Notes: generated by a model from the letters alone, not told the origin. 8,732 nucleotides of DNA from Nitrospira sp. UBA6909 (GCA_002451055.1 DKBD01000020.1:1-8732), one strand, 5' to 3'. Counted from the stretch's first letter, positions 1 to 6,361 are shown. Numbers and translations: made by a program.

Positions 1-27
1 GAAGCAGGCGTTGAGACAAGCCACAAC

Positions 28-240
28 TTATAGCAAGGCTCGGAATTCATCAACGGTCAGACCGGCATCACGGGCGATACCGCCCATGGTGATGGCGTTG
101 ACTGGATTGTGTCGTGGGATGGTCAGAATGCGCTGGCCGTTGCTCATCACGATATGCTTGCCTTGACGGATAACACGAAAGCCCGCCTTTTCCAGCGCTC
201 GCACAGCAGCAAGGTGATTGACATCGGGGATCTTCGGCAA
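28..240 (-). CDS. hicA: HicA-family mRNA interferase toxin
   Basis: This 70-residue protein looks like a HicA (YcfA) toxin, a small double-stranded-RNA-binding-fold ribonuclease that cleaves mRNA and blocks translation until HicB binds it. Visible marks are the N-terminal helix ending in KAGF (residues 18-21), the RQGKH segment with the presumed catalytic His29, the TIPRH strand (40-44) and a C-terminal helix reading AGLTVDEF (59-66), where many HicA proteins have AGIS-EEF. The usual GSH around the catalytic histidine is GKH here. The start is an unusual TTG at 240, two bases after the hicB stop, with no clear ribosome binding site of its own, so translation is probably coupled to hicB. Length is normal for a complete HicA. 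Family assignment is fairly sure; toxicity is inferred. Confidence 0.8.
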   Translation of the reverse strand: MPKIPDVNHLAAVRALEKAGFRVIRQGKHIVMSNGQRILTIPRHNPVNAITMGGIARDAGLTVDEFRALL

Positions 241-242
241 TG

Positions 243-440
243 CTACACCGCAACTTCGATTTCTCGCACGTCCTGGCCTCGAATCTCATCCTCGACGACA
301 GCCAAGTATTCGCGGATGGCATCCTGAATGTTCTGAATGGCTTCCTGCTCCGTCGCGCCTTGAGACCAACATCCAGGCAATCCTGGTACGGACACCGCAT
401 AACCTTCTTCAGATTTTTGCAGGGCAATACGATATTTCAT
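243..440 (-). CDS. hicB: HicB-family antitoxin
   Basis: This 65-residue protein is a short HicB antitoxin with the partial RNase H fold. It shows the family pattern: an N-terminal strand MKYRIAL, then EEGYAVSVPGLPGCWSQG (residues 11-28), then ATEQEAIQNIQDAI leading into the helix. It would bind and inactivate the HicA encoded directly downstream. It ends soon after the core fold and has no C-terminal ribbon-helix-helix or helix-turn-helix domain, so any autoregulation by DNA binding is not evident. The ATG at 440 has a GGGGA ribosome binding site (448-452) seven bases upstream. Antitoxin-first order is common for hicBA pairs of this kind. Confidence 0.82.
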   Translation of the reverse strand: MKYRIALQKSEEGYAVSVPGLPGCWSQGATEQEAIQNIQDAIREYLAVVEDEIRGQDVREIEVAV

Positions 441-570
441 GGATCATTCCCCACCATTATTCGCAGAGCGCTCGACCCCGCTTGCCGACTGAGTCATGGA
501 CAGTGTATGTATCCTTCGAACAAAAGTCCAGATTGGAACCTTTTCGGTTCTTCACGTATCAAGTTGGAAA
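441..570. promoter_or_regulatory. Divergent spacer between hicB and the amidotransferase gene
   Basis: The 130 bases separate divergent genes, so they should hold promoters for both directions. For hicB (minus strand) the best pair I see is TGGACT (525-530) and TACACT (502-507) with a 17-base spacer, giving a leader of about 55 bases. For the plus strand only a poor pair is visible, TTGCCG (482-487) and TATGTA (506-511), 18 bases apart. All are partial matches to the sigma-70 consensus and unproven. Confidence 0.3.
536..550. repeat. Small inverted repeat before the amidotransferase start
   Basis: GAACC (536-540) and GGTTC (546-550) form a perfect 5-bp inverted repeat around a TTTTC loop, 20 bases before the ATG at 571. 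It lies upstream of the candidate hicB -35 box. It could be an operator half-site pair or an RNA hairpin in the amidotransferase leader, but an arm this short may also be chance. Confidence 0.3.
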
Positions 571-1257
571 ATGCCAAGAGCCGTCTGTCTCCAACATGTT
601 CCCTTTGAAGGACCAGGCGCCTTCGCGACTGCCTTATCAGATAGAGGTGTGCCCCTTGAGTGCTACCTGGTGCCGGAGAAGGGTTTGCCAAAGGATCCTG
701 GCGACTTACTGATCGTGATGGGTGGGCCGATGTCGGTGAATGATCCCGATCCGTGGATTGCGGAGGAGACCGACTTCATCCGCGCGGCGTTGTCGGCCGG
801 CAAGCCGGTGGTCGGGGTCTGTCTTGGTAGCCAGTTCATGGCCAAGGCGTTGGGCGCAGCTGTGGAGCCTGGAAGGGCACTCGAAATCGGTATGACACCA
901 GTTCGGCTTACCGATGAGGGGAGGGGCGATCCGGTGTTCGGGTCCTGCCCCGAGACGTTCGAGGTGTTTGAATGGCACGGGGAGATCTTCGACCTGCCGA
1001 AAGATTGTGTGCCGTTGGTCGGTTCCGACATCGCCCCTGTACAGGCGTTCCGCTACGGCGCCCATGCGTATGGAGTCTTGTTCCATTTGGAAATGGAAGA
1101 GGCCGGAATCGAGAATTTGTGCCGCGAATGTGCGCCGGACCTGGAAAAAGCGCGTCTTTCTGCGCAACAGGTCAAAGCGACGGCCTTACCCCAGCTCCCC
1201 CAGCTCCACCACATGGCAGATCGACTGATGGGCCATCTGCTCGTCTCTCAGCGTTGA
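571..1257 (+). CDS. Class I glutamine amidotransferase, stand-alone (GMP synthase-like domain)
   Basis: This 228-residue protein is a free-standing class I (triad) glutamine amidotransferase, which releases ammonia from glutamine. The nucleophile is Cys84 in the elbow GVCLGSQ (82-88). The other triad members are His172 and Glu174 in FHLE (171-174), and the oxyanion-loop segment MGGPMSV (50-56) is present. It belongs to the cytosolic subgroup that opens with a CLQHVPFEGPG-type strand and carries FEWHGE (133-138), often annotated as GMP synthase-like amidotransferase. No synthetase domain is attached and none is adjacent, so the ammonia acceptor is unknown. A longer reading from the ATG at 496 is possible, but the family N-terminus starts at 571 (MPRAVCLQHV). 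The ribosome binding site is weak (TTGGAAA directly before the ATG). It may instead act on gamma-glutamyl compounds, as some relatives do. Confidence 0.85.
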   Translation: MPRAVCLQHVPFEGPGAFATALSDRGVPLECYLVPEKGLPKDPGDLLIVMGGPMSVNDPDPWIAEETDFIRAALSAGKPVVGVCLGSQFMAKALGAAVEPGRALEIGMTPVRLTDEGRGDPVFGSCPETFEVFEWHGEIFDLPKDCVPLVGSDIAPVQAFRYGAHAYGVLFHLEMEEAGIENLCRECAPDLEKARLSAQQVKATALPQLPQLHHMADRLMGHLLVSQR

Positions 1258-1327
1258 TTACTGCCCCAATCCTGCAGTAGCTTAATGGCTCCGTTCAAGC
1301 CACTGGAATGGCATCACTCTAGAAAAA

Positions 1328-1332
1328 GGAGA
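1328..1332 (+). promoter_or_regulatory. Ribosome binding site of dapL, deciding the start
   Basis: AGGAG lies nine bases before the ATG at 1342 inside a purine-rich run. No such site precedes the in-frame ATG at 1285. The residues encoded between 1285 and 1342 are unlike the aminotransferase family, so 1342 is the better start. The rest of the 84-base spacer (1258-1341) shows no convincing terminator or promoter. Confidence 0.8.
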
Positions 1333-1341
1333 AGAAACCAT

Positions 1342-2517
1342 ATGGGCGGTTTCCCCATCGAAGTTGCAACCCGCATCAAGACGCTGCCTCCTTACTTGTT
1401 TGCCGCGATCGACAAGATGAAGCAGGAAGCGATCGCGCGCGGAGTGGACATCATCAACCTTGGCATCGGCGATCCTGATTTGCCGACGCCGTCTCCGATC
1501 ATCGACAGCTTGGCACAGGCTGCCAAGAACTCCAAACACCACCAATATCCTTCATATGAGGGCATGTTGGCCTTTCGCACCGCGGTCGCCGACTGGTACA
1601 AGCGCCGCTTTAATGTTACGTTGAACCCGGCCGATGAAGTGTTGACGCTGATCGGCTCGAAGGAAGGGATTGGCCACATTCACCTGGCGTTCGTCGATCC
1701 GGGCGATGTCGTTTTGGTGCCGAGCCCAGGCTACCCGGTTTATCCGGTCGGGACGGGTTTCTCGGGCGGTGTCACGCACATCATGCCGCTGACCAAAGCC
1801 AATGGCTTTTTGCCGGACCTGCATGCAATTCCGAAAGATGTCGCGAAAAAGGCCAAGCTGATGTGGCTGAATTCACCGAATAATCCGACTTCGGTCATTA
1901 TGACCAAGGAATACTTCAAGCGCGTGGTCGAGTTTGCGCAGGAGCATCAGGTGATCGTTTGCCATGACGCCGCATATTCAGAAATTTATTACGATGGAAA
2001 ACGGCCGACAAGCTTTCTCGAAGTCGACGGCGCCAAGGACGTCGGAATTGAGTTTCACTCATTGTCAAAGACCTACAACATGACCGGCTGGCGGATCGGG
2101 TTTGCCGTCGGTCATAGAGAGGTCTTGGCCGGTCTCGGCAAGGTGAAGAGCAATTTGGACTCCGGCGTGTTCGAGGCGGTGCAAGCCGCGGGGATTACCG
2201 CGCTGGGTCTGGACGAGTCGGTTACGGACGGCATCAGGAAGATCTACCAAGAGCGGCGCGACACGCTCGTGCCAGGTTTGAAACAGCTCGGGCTCGAAGT
2301 GGATCCGCCCCCCGCTGCATTTTATGTGTGGGTGACGGTACCCAAGGGATACACGTCCGCGTCGTTTACGGCGCATTTGTTGGAAAAGGCCGGCATCGTG
2401 ACCACGCCCGGCAACGGGTTTGGCGCGCCGGGTGAAGGGTATATCCGCATGACTGTATGCACGTCGAAGGAACGATTGGCGGAAGCGGTGGAGCGAATCA
2501 AGAAGGCTGGATTTTGA
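1342..2517 (+). CDS. dapL: LL-diaminopimelate aminotransferase
   Basis: This 391-residue protein is a fold-type I PLP aminotransferase that fits the DapL family. DapL converts tetrahydrodipicolinate directly to LL-2,6-diaminopimelate with glutamate as amino donor, bypassing the succinylase or acetylase steps of lysine and peptidoglycan precursor synthesis. Family marks are GIGDPDLPTP (41-50), YPSYEGM (69-75), PGYPVYPVG (129-137), NSPNNPTS (177-184) and CHDAAYSE (207-214, Asp209 for the PLP ring nitrogen). Further on come SLSKTYNMTGWRIGF (240-254), with the PLP Schiff-base Lys243 and phosphate-contacting Arg251, and YIRM with the carboxylate-binding Arg369. Length matches the family (about 390-410). 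The alternative is another class I aminotransferase such as AlaC, but the KTYNMTGWRIGFAVG and VKSNLDSGVFEAVQ stretches favour DapL. It probably has its own transcript, being separated from both neighbours by 84 bases. Confidence 0.9.
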   Translation: MGGFPIEVATRIKTLPPYLFAAIDKMKQEAIARGVDIINLGIGDPDLPTPSPIIDSLAQAAKNSKHHQYPSYEGMLAFRTAVADWYKRRFNVTLNPADEVLTLIGSKEGIGHIHLAFVDPGDVVLVPSPGYPVYPVGTGFSGGVTHIMPLTKANGFLPDLHAIPKDVAKKAKLMWLNSPNNPTSVIMTKEYFKRVVEFAQEHQVIVCHDAAYSEIYYDGKRPTSFLEVDGAKDVGIEFHSLSKTYNMTGWRIGFAVGHREVLAGLGKVKSNLDSGVFEAVQAAGITALGLDESVTDGIRKIYQERRDTLVPGLKQLGLEVDPPPAAFYVWVTVPKGYTSASFTAHLLEKAGIVTTPGNGFGAPGEGYIRMTVCTSKERLAEAVERIKKAGF

Positions 2518-2521
2518 AACG

Positions 2522-2589
2522 GTGAGGGGCGAAGAGTAAAGGGTTAGGCGGAAATTCAGGGAGCTGTCCCCTCACTCCTTACCCCTCAT
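2522..2589. repeat. Long imperfect inverted repeat between dapL and folK
   Basis: Bases 2522-2543 can pair with 2568-2589 over 22 positions. The blocks include GTGAGGGG-type outer pairing, GAGT with ACTC (2534-2537 with 2574-2577) and GGG with CCC (2541-2543 with 2568-2570). There are four A-C mismatches and two G-T pairs, and a loop of about 24 bases. GTGAGGGG (2522-2529) also has a perfect complement at 2568-2575, so two registers are possible. The element fills most of the gap and ends 12 bases before the folK ATG. There is no T-run on the plus strand, so it is not a classical intrinsic terminator. It may be a dispersed intergenic repeat or an RNA hairpin affecting folK. Confidence 0.6.
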
Positions 2590-2601
2590 CCCCAACTGCT
2601 T

Positions 2602-3153
2602 ATGGAGACGGCCTACATCGGTTTCGGATCCAACGTCGGCGATCGGATCGATTTCTGCGACCGGGCAGTGACGCTGTTGAGTTTGCTGCCTCATTCGCAA
2701 ATCACGGGTGTGTCATCGCTCTACGAAACAGAGCCGGTCAAAGACGGATCCGATCCAGGAGACGGGTGGTTTCTGAACGGTGTGGTGCAACTCCAAACTG
2801 AGGTGACCCCCAAGAGCCTCTTGACGGTATTACGAGAGATCGAACGGGCGCTCGGACGCGATCAGGACAACAGATCCGGTCCCAGGACCATCGACCTGGA
2901 CCTCCTCTTCTACGGCGATCGGGCCATTGATGAGCCCGGCTTGGTTGTGCCCCATCCGCGGGTGCATCAGCGCCGCTTCGTGCTCATGCCCTTGAGGGAA
3001 TTGGCCCCGCTGTTAACGCATCCGGTCACCCACCGGTCGGTGGAAGAGATGCTGGCTGAGATTGAGGATCGGTCGGAGGTCAGGCTGCTCTCCCCACAGC
3101 CGTCGCTCCGCTACGGCTTGCGTGCGGCGTGCAACCCCATCTCGAACTCATGA
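2602..3153 (+). CDS. folK: 2-amino-4-hydroxy-6-hydroxymethyldihydropteridine pyrophosphokinase (HPPK)
   Basis: This 183-residue protein transfers pyrophosphate from ATP to 6-hydroxymethyl-7,8-dihydropterin, the step before dihydropteroate synthase in folate synthesis. HPPK signatures appear in order: GFGSNVGDR (7-15), SLYETEPV (39-46), WFLNGVVQLQT (56-66), ALGRDQDNRSGPRTIDLDLLFYG (83-105) with the two magnesium-binding aspartates Asp98 and Asp100, and VPHPRVHQRRFVL (116-128). It is slightly longer than the typical 160-170 residues because of a weakly conserved C-terminal tail after about residue 162. The ATG at 2602 fits the family N-terminus, but no Shine-Dalgarno sequence precedes it; the upstream bases are C-rich and belong to the inverted repeat. 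Its stop overlaps the panC start as ATGA, so the two are co-translated. Confidence 0.95.
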   Translation: METAYIGFGSNVGDRIDFCDRAVTLLSLLPHSQITGVSSLYETEPVKDGSDPGDGWFLNGVVQLQTEVTPKSLLTVLREIERALGRDQDNRSGPRTIDLDLLFYGDRAIDEPGLVVPHPRVHQRRFVLMPLRELAPLLTHPVTHRSVEEMLAEIEDRSEVRLLSPQPSLRYGLRAACNPISNS

Positions 3154-4052
3154 AAATCATTCGCAGCCTTACCGCTATGACGGCTTGGAGTGAGAGGCTC
3201 CGTCGCGAGGGCGTCACGATCGGATTCGTACCCACGATGGGCGCCCTGCACGACGGCCACCGGGCACTGATCCGGGCCGCGCGTCTGCGATGTGATGCGC
3301 TCGTGGTCAGCATCTTCGTGAACCCGACTCAATTCAGTCCCACGGAGGATCTGGCCAGATATCCCCGCCCTCTGGAAAGGGACCGTGCGTTGTGTCGAGA
3401 GGAAGGTGTTGACGTGTGTTTCGAGCCCACCGCGGCCGCCATGTATCCGGAAGGATTTGAGACCGTGGTGACGGTCCCGGAGATTGGCCGAAGGTGGGAA
3501 GGGGAAGTGCGTCCTCACCATTTCCCCGGTGTCGCGACCGTGGTGACGAAACTCTTCGGCACTGTCAGACCCCATCTCGCCCTTTTCGGACAGAAAGATT
3601 ATCAACAGTCGGCGCTGGTGCGGAGGCTGGTGGAGGATCTGAGCCTGGGTGTGGAGATTATCGTCCGTCCGACAGTGCGTGAGCGGGATGGCCTGGCCAT
3701 GAGCTCGCGCAATGTGTATTTCTCGTCGGGTGAGCGGATCGTTGCCCCCACGTTGTACAAGGGGCTTCAGGCCGGTGCTGAAGCCGTTGCAAAGGGGAAG
3801 ACCAAGGCTTCGGATGTTCAGGCGGCTATGGCAAAGGTTATTGACAGGGAGCGGGGCTTGACGATCGATTATCTGGCTGTGTGTGATCCGTTGACGCTGG
3901 AGCTGCTCTCATCAGTGACTTCGAAAGCCGTCCTCCTCGGCGCGGTGCGTCTTGGCTCCGTCCGCCTCATCGACAATCTCATCGTGACGGCGGGATCCAA
4001 GCGGATGCAACGAAAGCTCAGCGAAAGGCTTCCTCGCGGAGAGGGCGTTTAG
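3150..4052 (+). CDS. panC: Pantothenate synthetase (pantoate-beta-alanine ligase)
   Basis: This 300-residue protein joins pantoate and beta-alanine with ATP, through a pantoyl-adenylate, to make pantothenate for coenzyme A. Visible motifs are PTMGALHDGH (28-37, the HxGH-type nucleotide-binding motif with His34 and His37), SIFVNPTQF (54-62), HHFPGVATVVTKLF (123-136), FGQKDYQQ (147-154, Lys149 and Asp150) and MSSRNVY (184-190). The N-terminal nucleotidylyltransferase fold and C-terminal lid are both complete; the last 20 residues form a basic tail beyond the usual end at about 280. The ATG at 3150 overlaps the folK stop (ATGA) and gives the standard MKIIRS start, so it is preferred over an in-frame GTG at 3129. 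No separate ribosome binding site is seen. Its stop overlaps the stop of the convergent PilZ gene. Confidence 0.96.
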   Translation: MKIIRSLTAMTAWSERLRREGVTIGFVPTMGALHDGHRALIRAARLRCDALVVSIFVNPTQFSPTEDLARYPRPLERDRALCREEGVDVCFEPTAAAMYPEGFETVVTVPEIGRRWEGEVRPHHFPGVATVVTKLFGTVRPHLALFGQKDYQQSALVRRLVEDLSLGVEIIVRPTVRERDGLAMSSRNVYFSSGERIVAPTLYKGLQAGAEAVAKGKTKASDVQAAMAKVIDRERGLTIDYLAVCDPLTLELLSSVTSKAVLLGAVRLGSVRLIDNLIVTAGSKRMQRKLSERLPRGEGV

Positions 4053-4561
4053 TACTGGAGGTTCGGGCGGATGCCCTGCCCGACAAGCAAATTGAGAATG
4101 ACTTGGCTGAGGCGCTGCTTGTCGTTCGGCCGAAGGTCAAGGAAGCGGATCCCCAGCGACTCGTTTCGCACAGAACAGACTGTAGCGGCCTCGACCTTGA
4201 TAATGTCCTCGTACGAGGCTGGCTTGATCATCAGTTCGAGAAAACTGCCGTTCGGTAGCCTATTGGATGTTTCAAACGTGCACCCGCCCATGGAAATTTC
4301 CGTGACTCGGCCATCCACTCGGGTGGCATTGTTGTCGAGCAGATGAGCCTGAAAGGACGAGGACAAGCGTGTGTACTCCCGGCGGTCCATCCCCTGTGAG
4401 GGATTGGGAGTTTCTGACGAATATGTGTGGAACCCAGTCATGCAGAGTTGGCACCGGAATGAAATAATGTGGAGTCGATGGAGAAATCTCTCGACGGTTC
4501 CTTCGCGATACGTCATGCGGATGAATGATGTCCCACAACCTGGACAGTGCAGGTGTTTCAT
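4049..4561 (-). CDS. PilZ-domain protein with N-terminal zinc-ribbon-like segment
   Basis: The 170-residue protein has two parts. Residues 1-45 carry CPGC (Cys6, Cys9) and CQLC (Cys37, Cys40), a four-cysteine zinc-ribbon-like pattern. Residues 58-160 resemble a PilZ domain, the bacterial receptor for cyclic di-GMP. The first binding motif RxxxR is intact (Arg61 to Arg65 in RREYTRL). The second, normally D/N-x-S-x-x-G, reads EISMGG (88-93) with Glu in place of Asp or Asn, so binding is plausible but not certain. GIRFLDL (137-143) matches the later PilZ strand. A start 41 codons upstream is possible, but the ATG at 4561 overlaps the stop of the preceding gene as ATGA and starts just before the zinc-ribbon part. 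It is last in the rmuC-mazG-pilZ operon. The target process is unknown. Confidence 0.8.
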   Translation of the reverse strand: MKHLHCPGCGTSFIRMTYREGTVERFLHRLHIISFRCQLCMTGFHTYSSETPNPSQGMDRREYTRLSSSFQAHLLDNNATRVDGRVTEISMGGCTFETSNRLPNGSFLELMIKPASYEDIIKVEAATVCSVRNESLGIRFLDLRPNDKQRLSQVILNLLVGQGIRPNLQY

Positions 4562-4992
4562 GATCTCGAGTGTGGTTCTCGTGAGATGCGACCGGCGGAG
4601 AAACCCTCCGCCGACAGGTCTTCTCGTTGTGCCTTCAGAATCGGTTCCAAGCTGGCCGGCGAATAGGTCGCCGGCTTCACCCACTTCCCGTCGGCCCGCT
4701 TGTGTCCCCCCACCTTACTGAGATTTGACCGATGGACTTCCCGAAATACCGGTTCCATGTCGATTCCATAGGAGACGGCAGTGCCATAGACCACATACAG
4801 TAAGTCCGCCAGTTCTTTGGCCACCAATGCCAGATTCCCGCCAGCCATGGATTCTTTCAATTCATCAAACTCTTCCTGAATGAGTTGAACGCGAAGCCGT
4901 TTGGTTTCATCGGTCAGATCGGTGGGGACGGTTTGGGTCACAATCTCGAATGTGCGATGAAACTCCTCCACCATTGATTGTTCGTCGGTCAC
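4558..4992 (-). CDS. MazG-like nucleotide pyrophosphohydrolase
   Basis: This 144-residue all-helical protein belongs to the MazG / phosphoribosyl-ATP pyrophosphohydrolase superfamily, whose members hydrolyse nucleoside triphosphates or related diphosphates and often remove non-canonical nucleotides. The metal-binding EExxE motif is QEEFDEL (39-45, Glu40, Glu41, Glu44), followed by ExxD in KELADLLYVVYG (Glu60, Asp63). The segment HRSNLSKVGG, then DGKWVKPATYSPASLEPIL (101-119), is typical of a single-domain subgroup also common in phages. The start is GTG, supported by an AAAGGAG ribosome binding site five bases away. The gene begins 10 bases after the rmuC stop and overlaps the next gene by ATGA. 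The last 24 residues look like a non-conserved tail. The true substrate cannot be deduced. Confidence 0.85.
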   Translation of the reverse strand: MTDEQSMVEEFHRTFEIVTQTVPTDLTDETKRLRVQLIQEEFDELKESMAGGNLALVAKELADLLYVVYGTAVSYGIDMEPVFREVHRSNLSKVGGHKRADGKWVKPATYSPASLEPILKAQREDLSAEGFSAGRISREPHSRS

Positions 4993-4997
4993 GCGGT

Positions 4998-5004
4998 CTC
5001 CTTT
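4998..5004 (-). promoter_or_regulatory. Ribosome binding site of the MazG-like gene
   Basis: AAAGGAG on the minus strand lies five bases before the GTG at 4992 and overlaps the TAA stop of rmuC (5003-5005). It settles the GTG as the start over the internal ATG at 4974 and suggests translational coupling to rmuC. Confidence 0.75.
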
Positions 5005-6361
5005 ATTCGGTCTCGAACGGCAAGGTTTTGCGTGGAACGACCTCCGCCGGTTCGAGCAGCGGGATTTCCTTGTCCGATGAGACGCCCAGTTCTCGAAACT
5101 TTCGCGCGGTCGGAAGAACGCGGGTTTCCAGCGAACCCACTGCTCGGTTGTAGGCCGTGATGCTCTTGCCGAGCGCCTCCCCCACGTCGTTCACATGTTC
5201 TGCGAACACCGCCATGCGCTCATAGAGTTCTTTCCCCAAACGGCCGGCTATTTCGGCGTGCGCATTCAGCTGCTGTTGCTGCCAACCGTAGGCCACTGCT
5301 CGCAGCAGTGCGACGAGCGTCGCCGGCGTAGCCAGAACCACGCCACGAGCAAATCCTTCTTCGATGAGACGGGGGTCTTGATCCAGCGCGGCGCCGAGAA
5401 ACTGTTCACCAGGGAGAAACAATACGACGAATTCCGGCGCTTGCTCGAACTGTGACCAGTAGGCCTTCAGCGATAATTCATCCATGCGTTTTCGCACCTG
5501 CGCGGCGTGACGGCTCAGAGCCTCTGCCCGTTGCGCATCGTCGCGCGCCTCGTGCGCGTCGAGGTAGGCCGAGAGAACCGTCTTGGCATCTACAATGATC
5601 CGGCGCCCGCCCGGCAGCAGTACGACCATGTCGGGCCGGAAACGACCGTCTTCACCGGTGACGGATTGTTGTTCGGCAAAATCGCAGCGGCTGATCATTC
5701 CCGCGAGTTCGGCGACTCGTTTCAGCGTGATCTCGCCCCATTGGCCCCGCACGGCCGGCGCGCGCAAGGCTTTGACTAAGTTACCCGTTTCTTGCTGCAG
5801 GCGTTGCTGCGATTCCGCCAGCAATTTCAGATGTTGGTCCAATCCACCATAAGCGGACTGGCGGGATTGCTCCAGCACGCGCAGTTGCTCATCATAGCGC
5901 TGCAACGATTCCTGCAGCGGGCGCACCAACCCGTCGATCGCCTGCTGCCGTTGTTGCAGGGTCCCTTCTGCCTTGACATGAAGTGCTTCGAACGAGACGG
6001 AGGCCAGTTTGAGGAAGGCCTCGTTATTTTGCTTGAGTGCTTCTCCGGAAAGAGCCTGGAAAGAGTTCAGGAGTTCCTGCCGCGCCTGGTCGAGCAAAGC
6101 CTTCTGATCAGCAAGCTGTCTGTTCGCCTCTTGTATCCTGGTTTCTGCGGAGGCTCGCGCTTGTTGAGATTCGACAAGCGCTTGGCGGGCCGTCATTCCC
6201 TCCTGTCTTTCAAGATCCAATTGCCTCCTTAATTCCTCAGCCGTCGCCTCAGCCCTTTGAGCGTGAGACCGAGAACGGCCTCCTACCCAGAGCCCGGCGA
6301 GCAGGCCGCCGAGAAGCAGTCCGATCGCGAGGCCGAATGCCAGGAGGATGATCTCGCTCAT
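5003..6361 (-). CDS. rmuC: DNA recombination protein RmuC homologue
   Basis: The 452-residue protein has the RmuC layout. An N-terminal membrane segment spans residues 4-27 (LLAFGLAIGLLLGGLL within it), and a long Gln/Glu/Arg-rich coiled coil spans about 33-200. The conserved RmuC core begins at LRAPAVRGQWGEITLKRV (199-216). It carries RPDMVV (Asp244) and IIVDAKT (Asp258, Lys260), which look like the D...DxK of a PD-(D/E)XK nuclease fold, then LFLPGE (314-319) and a C-terminal helical part ending near 430. In E. coli, rmuC limits recombination at inverted repeats; the biochemical activity is poorly defined. The start is uncertain: an AGGAG (6381-6385) lies one base from a TTG at 6379 and 19 bases from the ATG at 6361, neither ideal. 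The ATG is chosen because the membrane helix follows directly. It leads the operon with mazG and pilZ. Confidence 0.92.
   Translation of the reverse strand: MSEIILLAFGLAIGLLLGGLLAGLWVGGRSRSHAQRAEATAEELRRQLDLERQEGMTARQALVESQQARASAETRIQEANRQLADQKALLDQARQELLNSFQALSGEALKQNNEAFLKLASVSFEALHVKAEGTLQQRQQAIDGLVRPLQESLQRYDEQLRVLEQSRQSAYGGLDQHLKLLAESQQRLQQETGNLVKALRAPAVRGQWGEITLKRVAELAGMISRCDFAEQQSVTGEDGRFRPDMVVLLPGGRRIIVDAKTVLSAYLDAHEARDDAQRAEALSRHAAQVRKRMDELSLKAYWSQFEQAPEFVVLFLPGEQFLGAALDQDPRLIEEGFARGVVLATPATLVALLRAVAYGWQQQQLNAHAEIAGRLGKELYERMAVFAEHVNDVGEALGKSITAYNRAVGSLETRVLPTARKFRELGVSSDKEIPLLEPAEVVPRKTLPFETE

Noticed and set aside
496..570. Upstream start for the amidotransferase
   Set aside because: The extra 25 residues do not resemble the family, and the candidate promoter region and inverted repeat lie inside this stretch; 571 gives the normal N-terminus.
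218..712. Plus-strand open frame of 164 codons across hicB and the amidotransferase start
   Set aside because: It overlaps two real genes in other frames, has no ribosome binding site I can see, and its translation shows no family motif.
2522..2589. Reading the dapL-folK inverted repeat as an intrinsic terminator
   Set aside because: No T-run follows the second arm on the plus strand; the next bases are CCCCAACTGC and then the folK start.
3111..3605. Minus-strand open frame of 164 codons within folK-panC
   Set aside because: It is antisense to conserved panC motifs and has no recognisable product.
5792..6232. Plus-strand open frame of 146 codons inside rmuC
   Set aside because: It is antisense to the coiled-coil region of rmuC. 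Its Leu- and Gln-rich translation reflects the complement of Gln/Glu codons, not a protein family.
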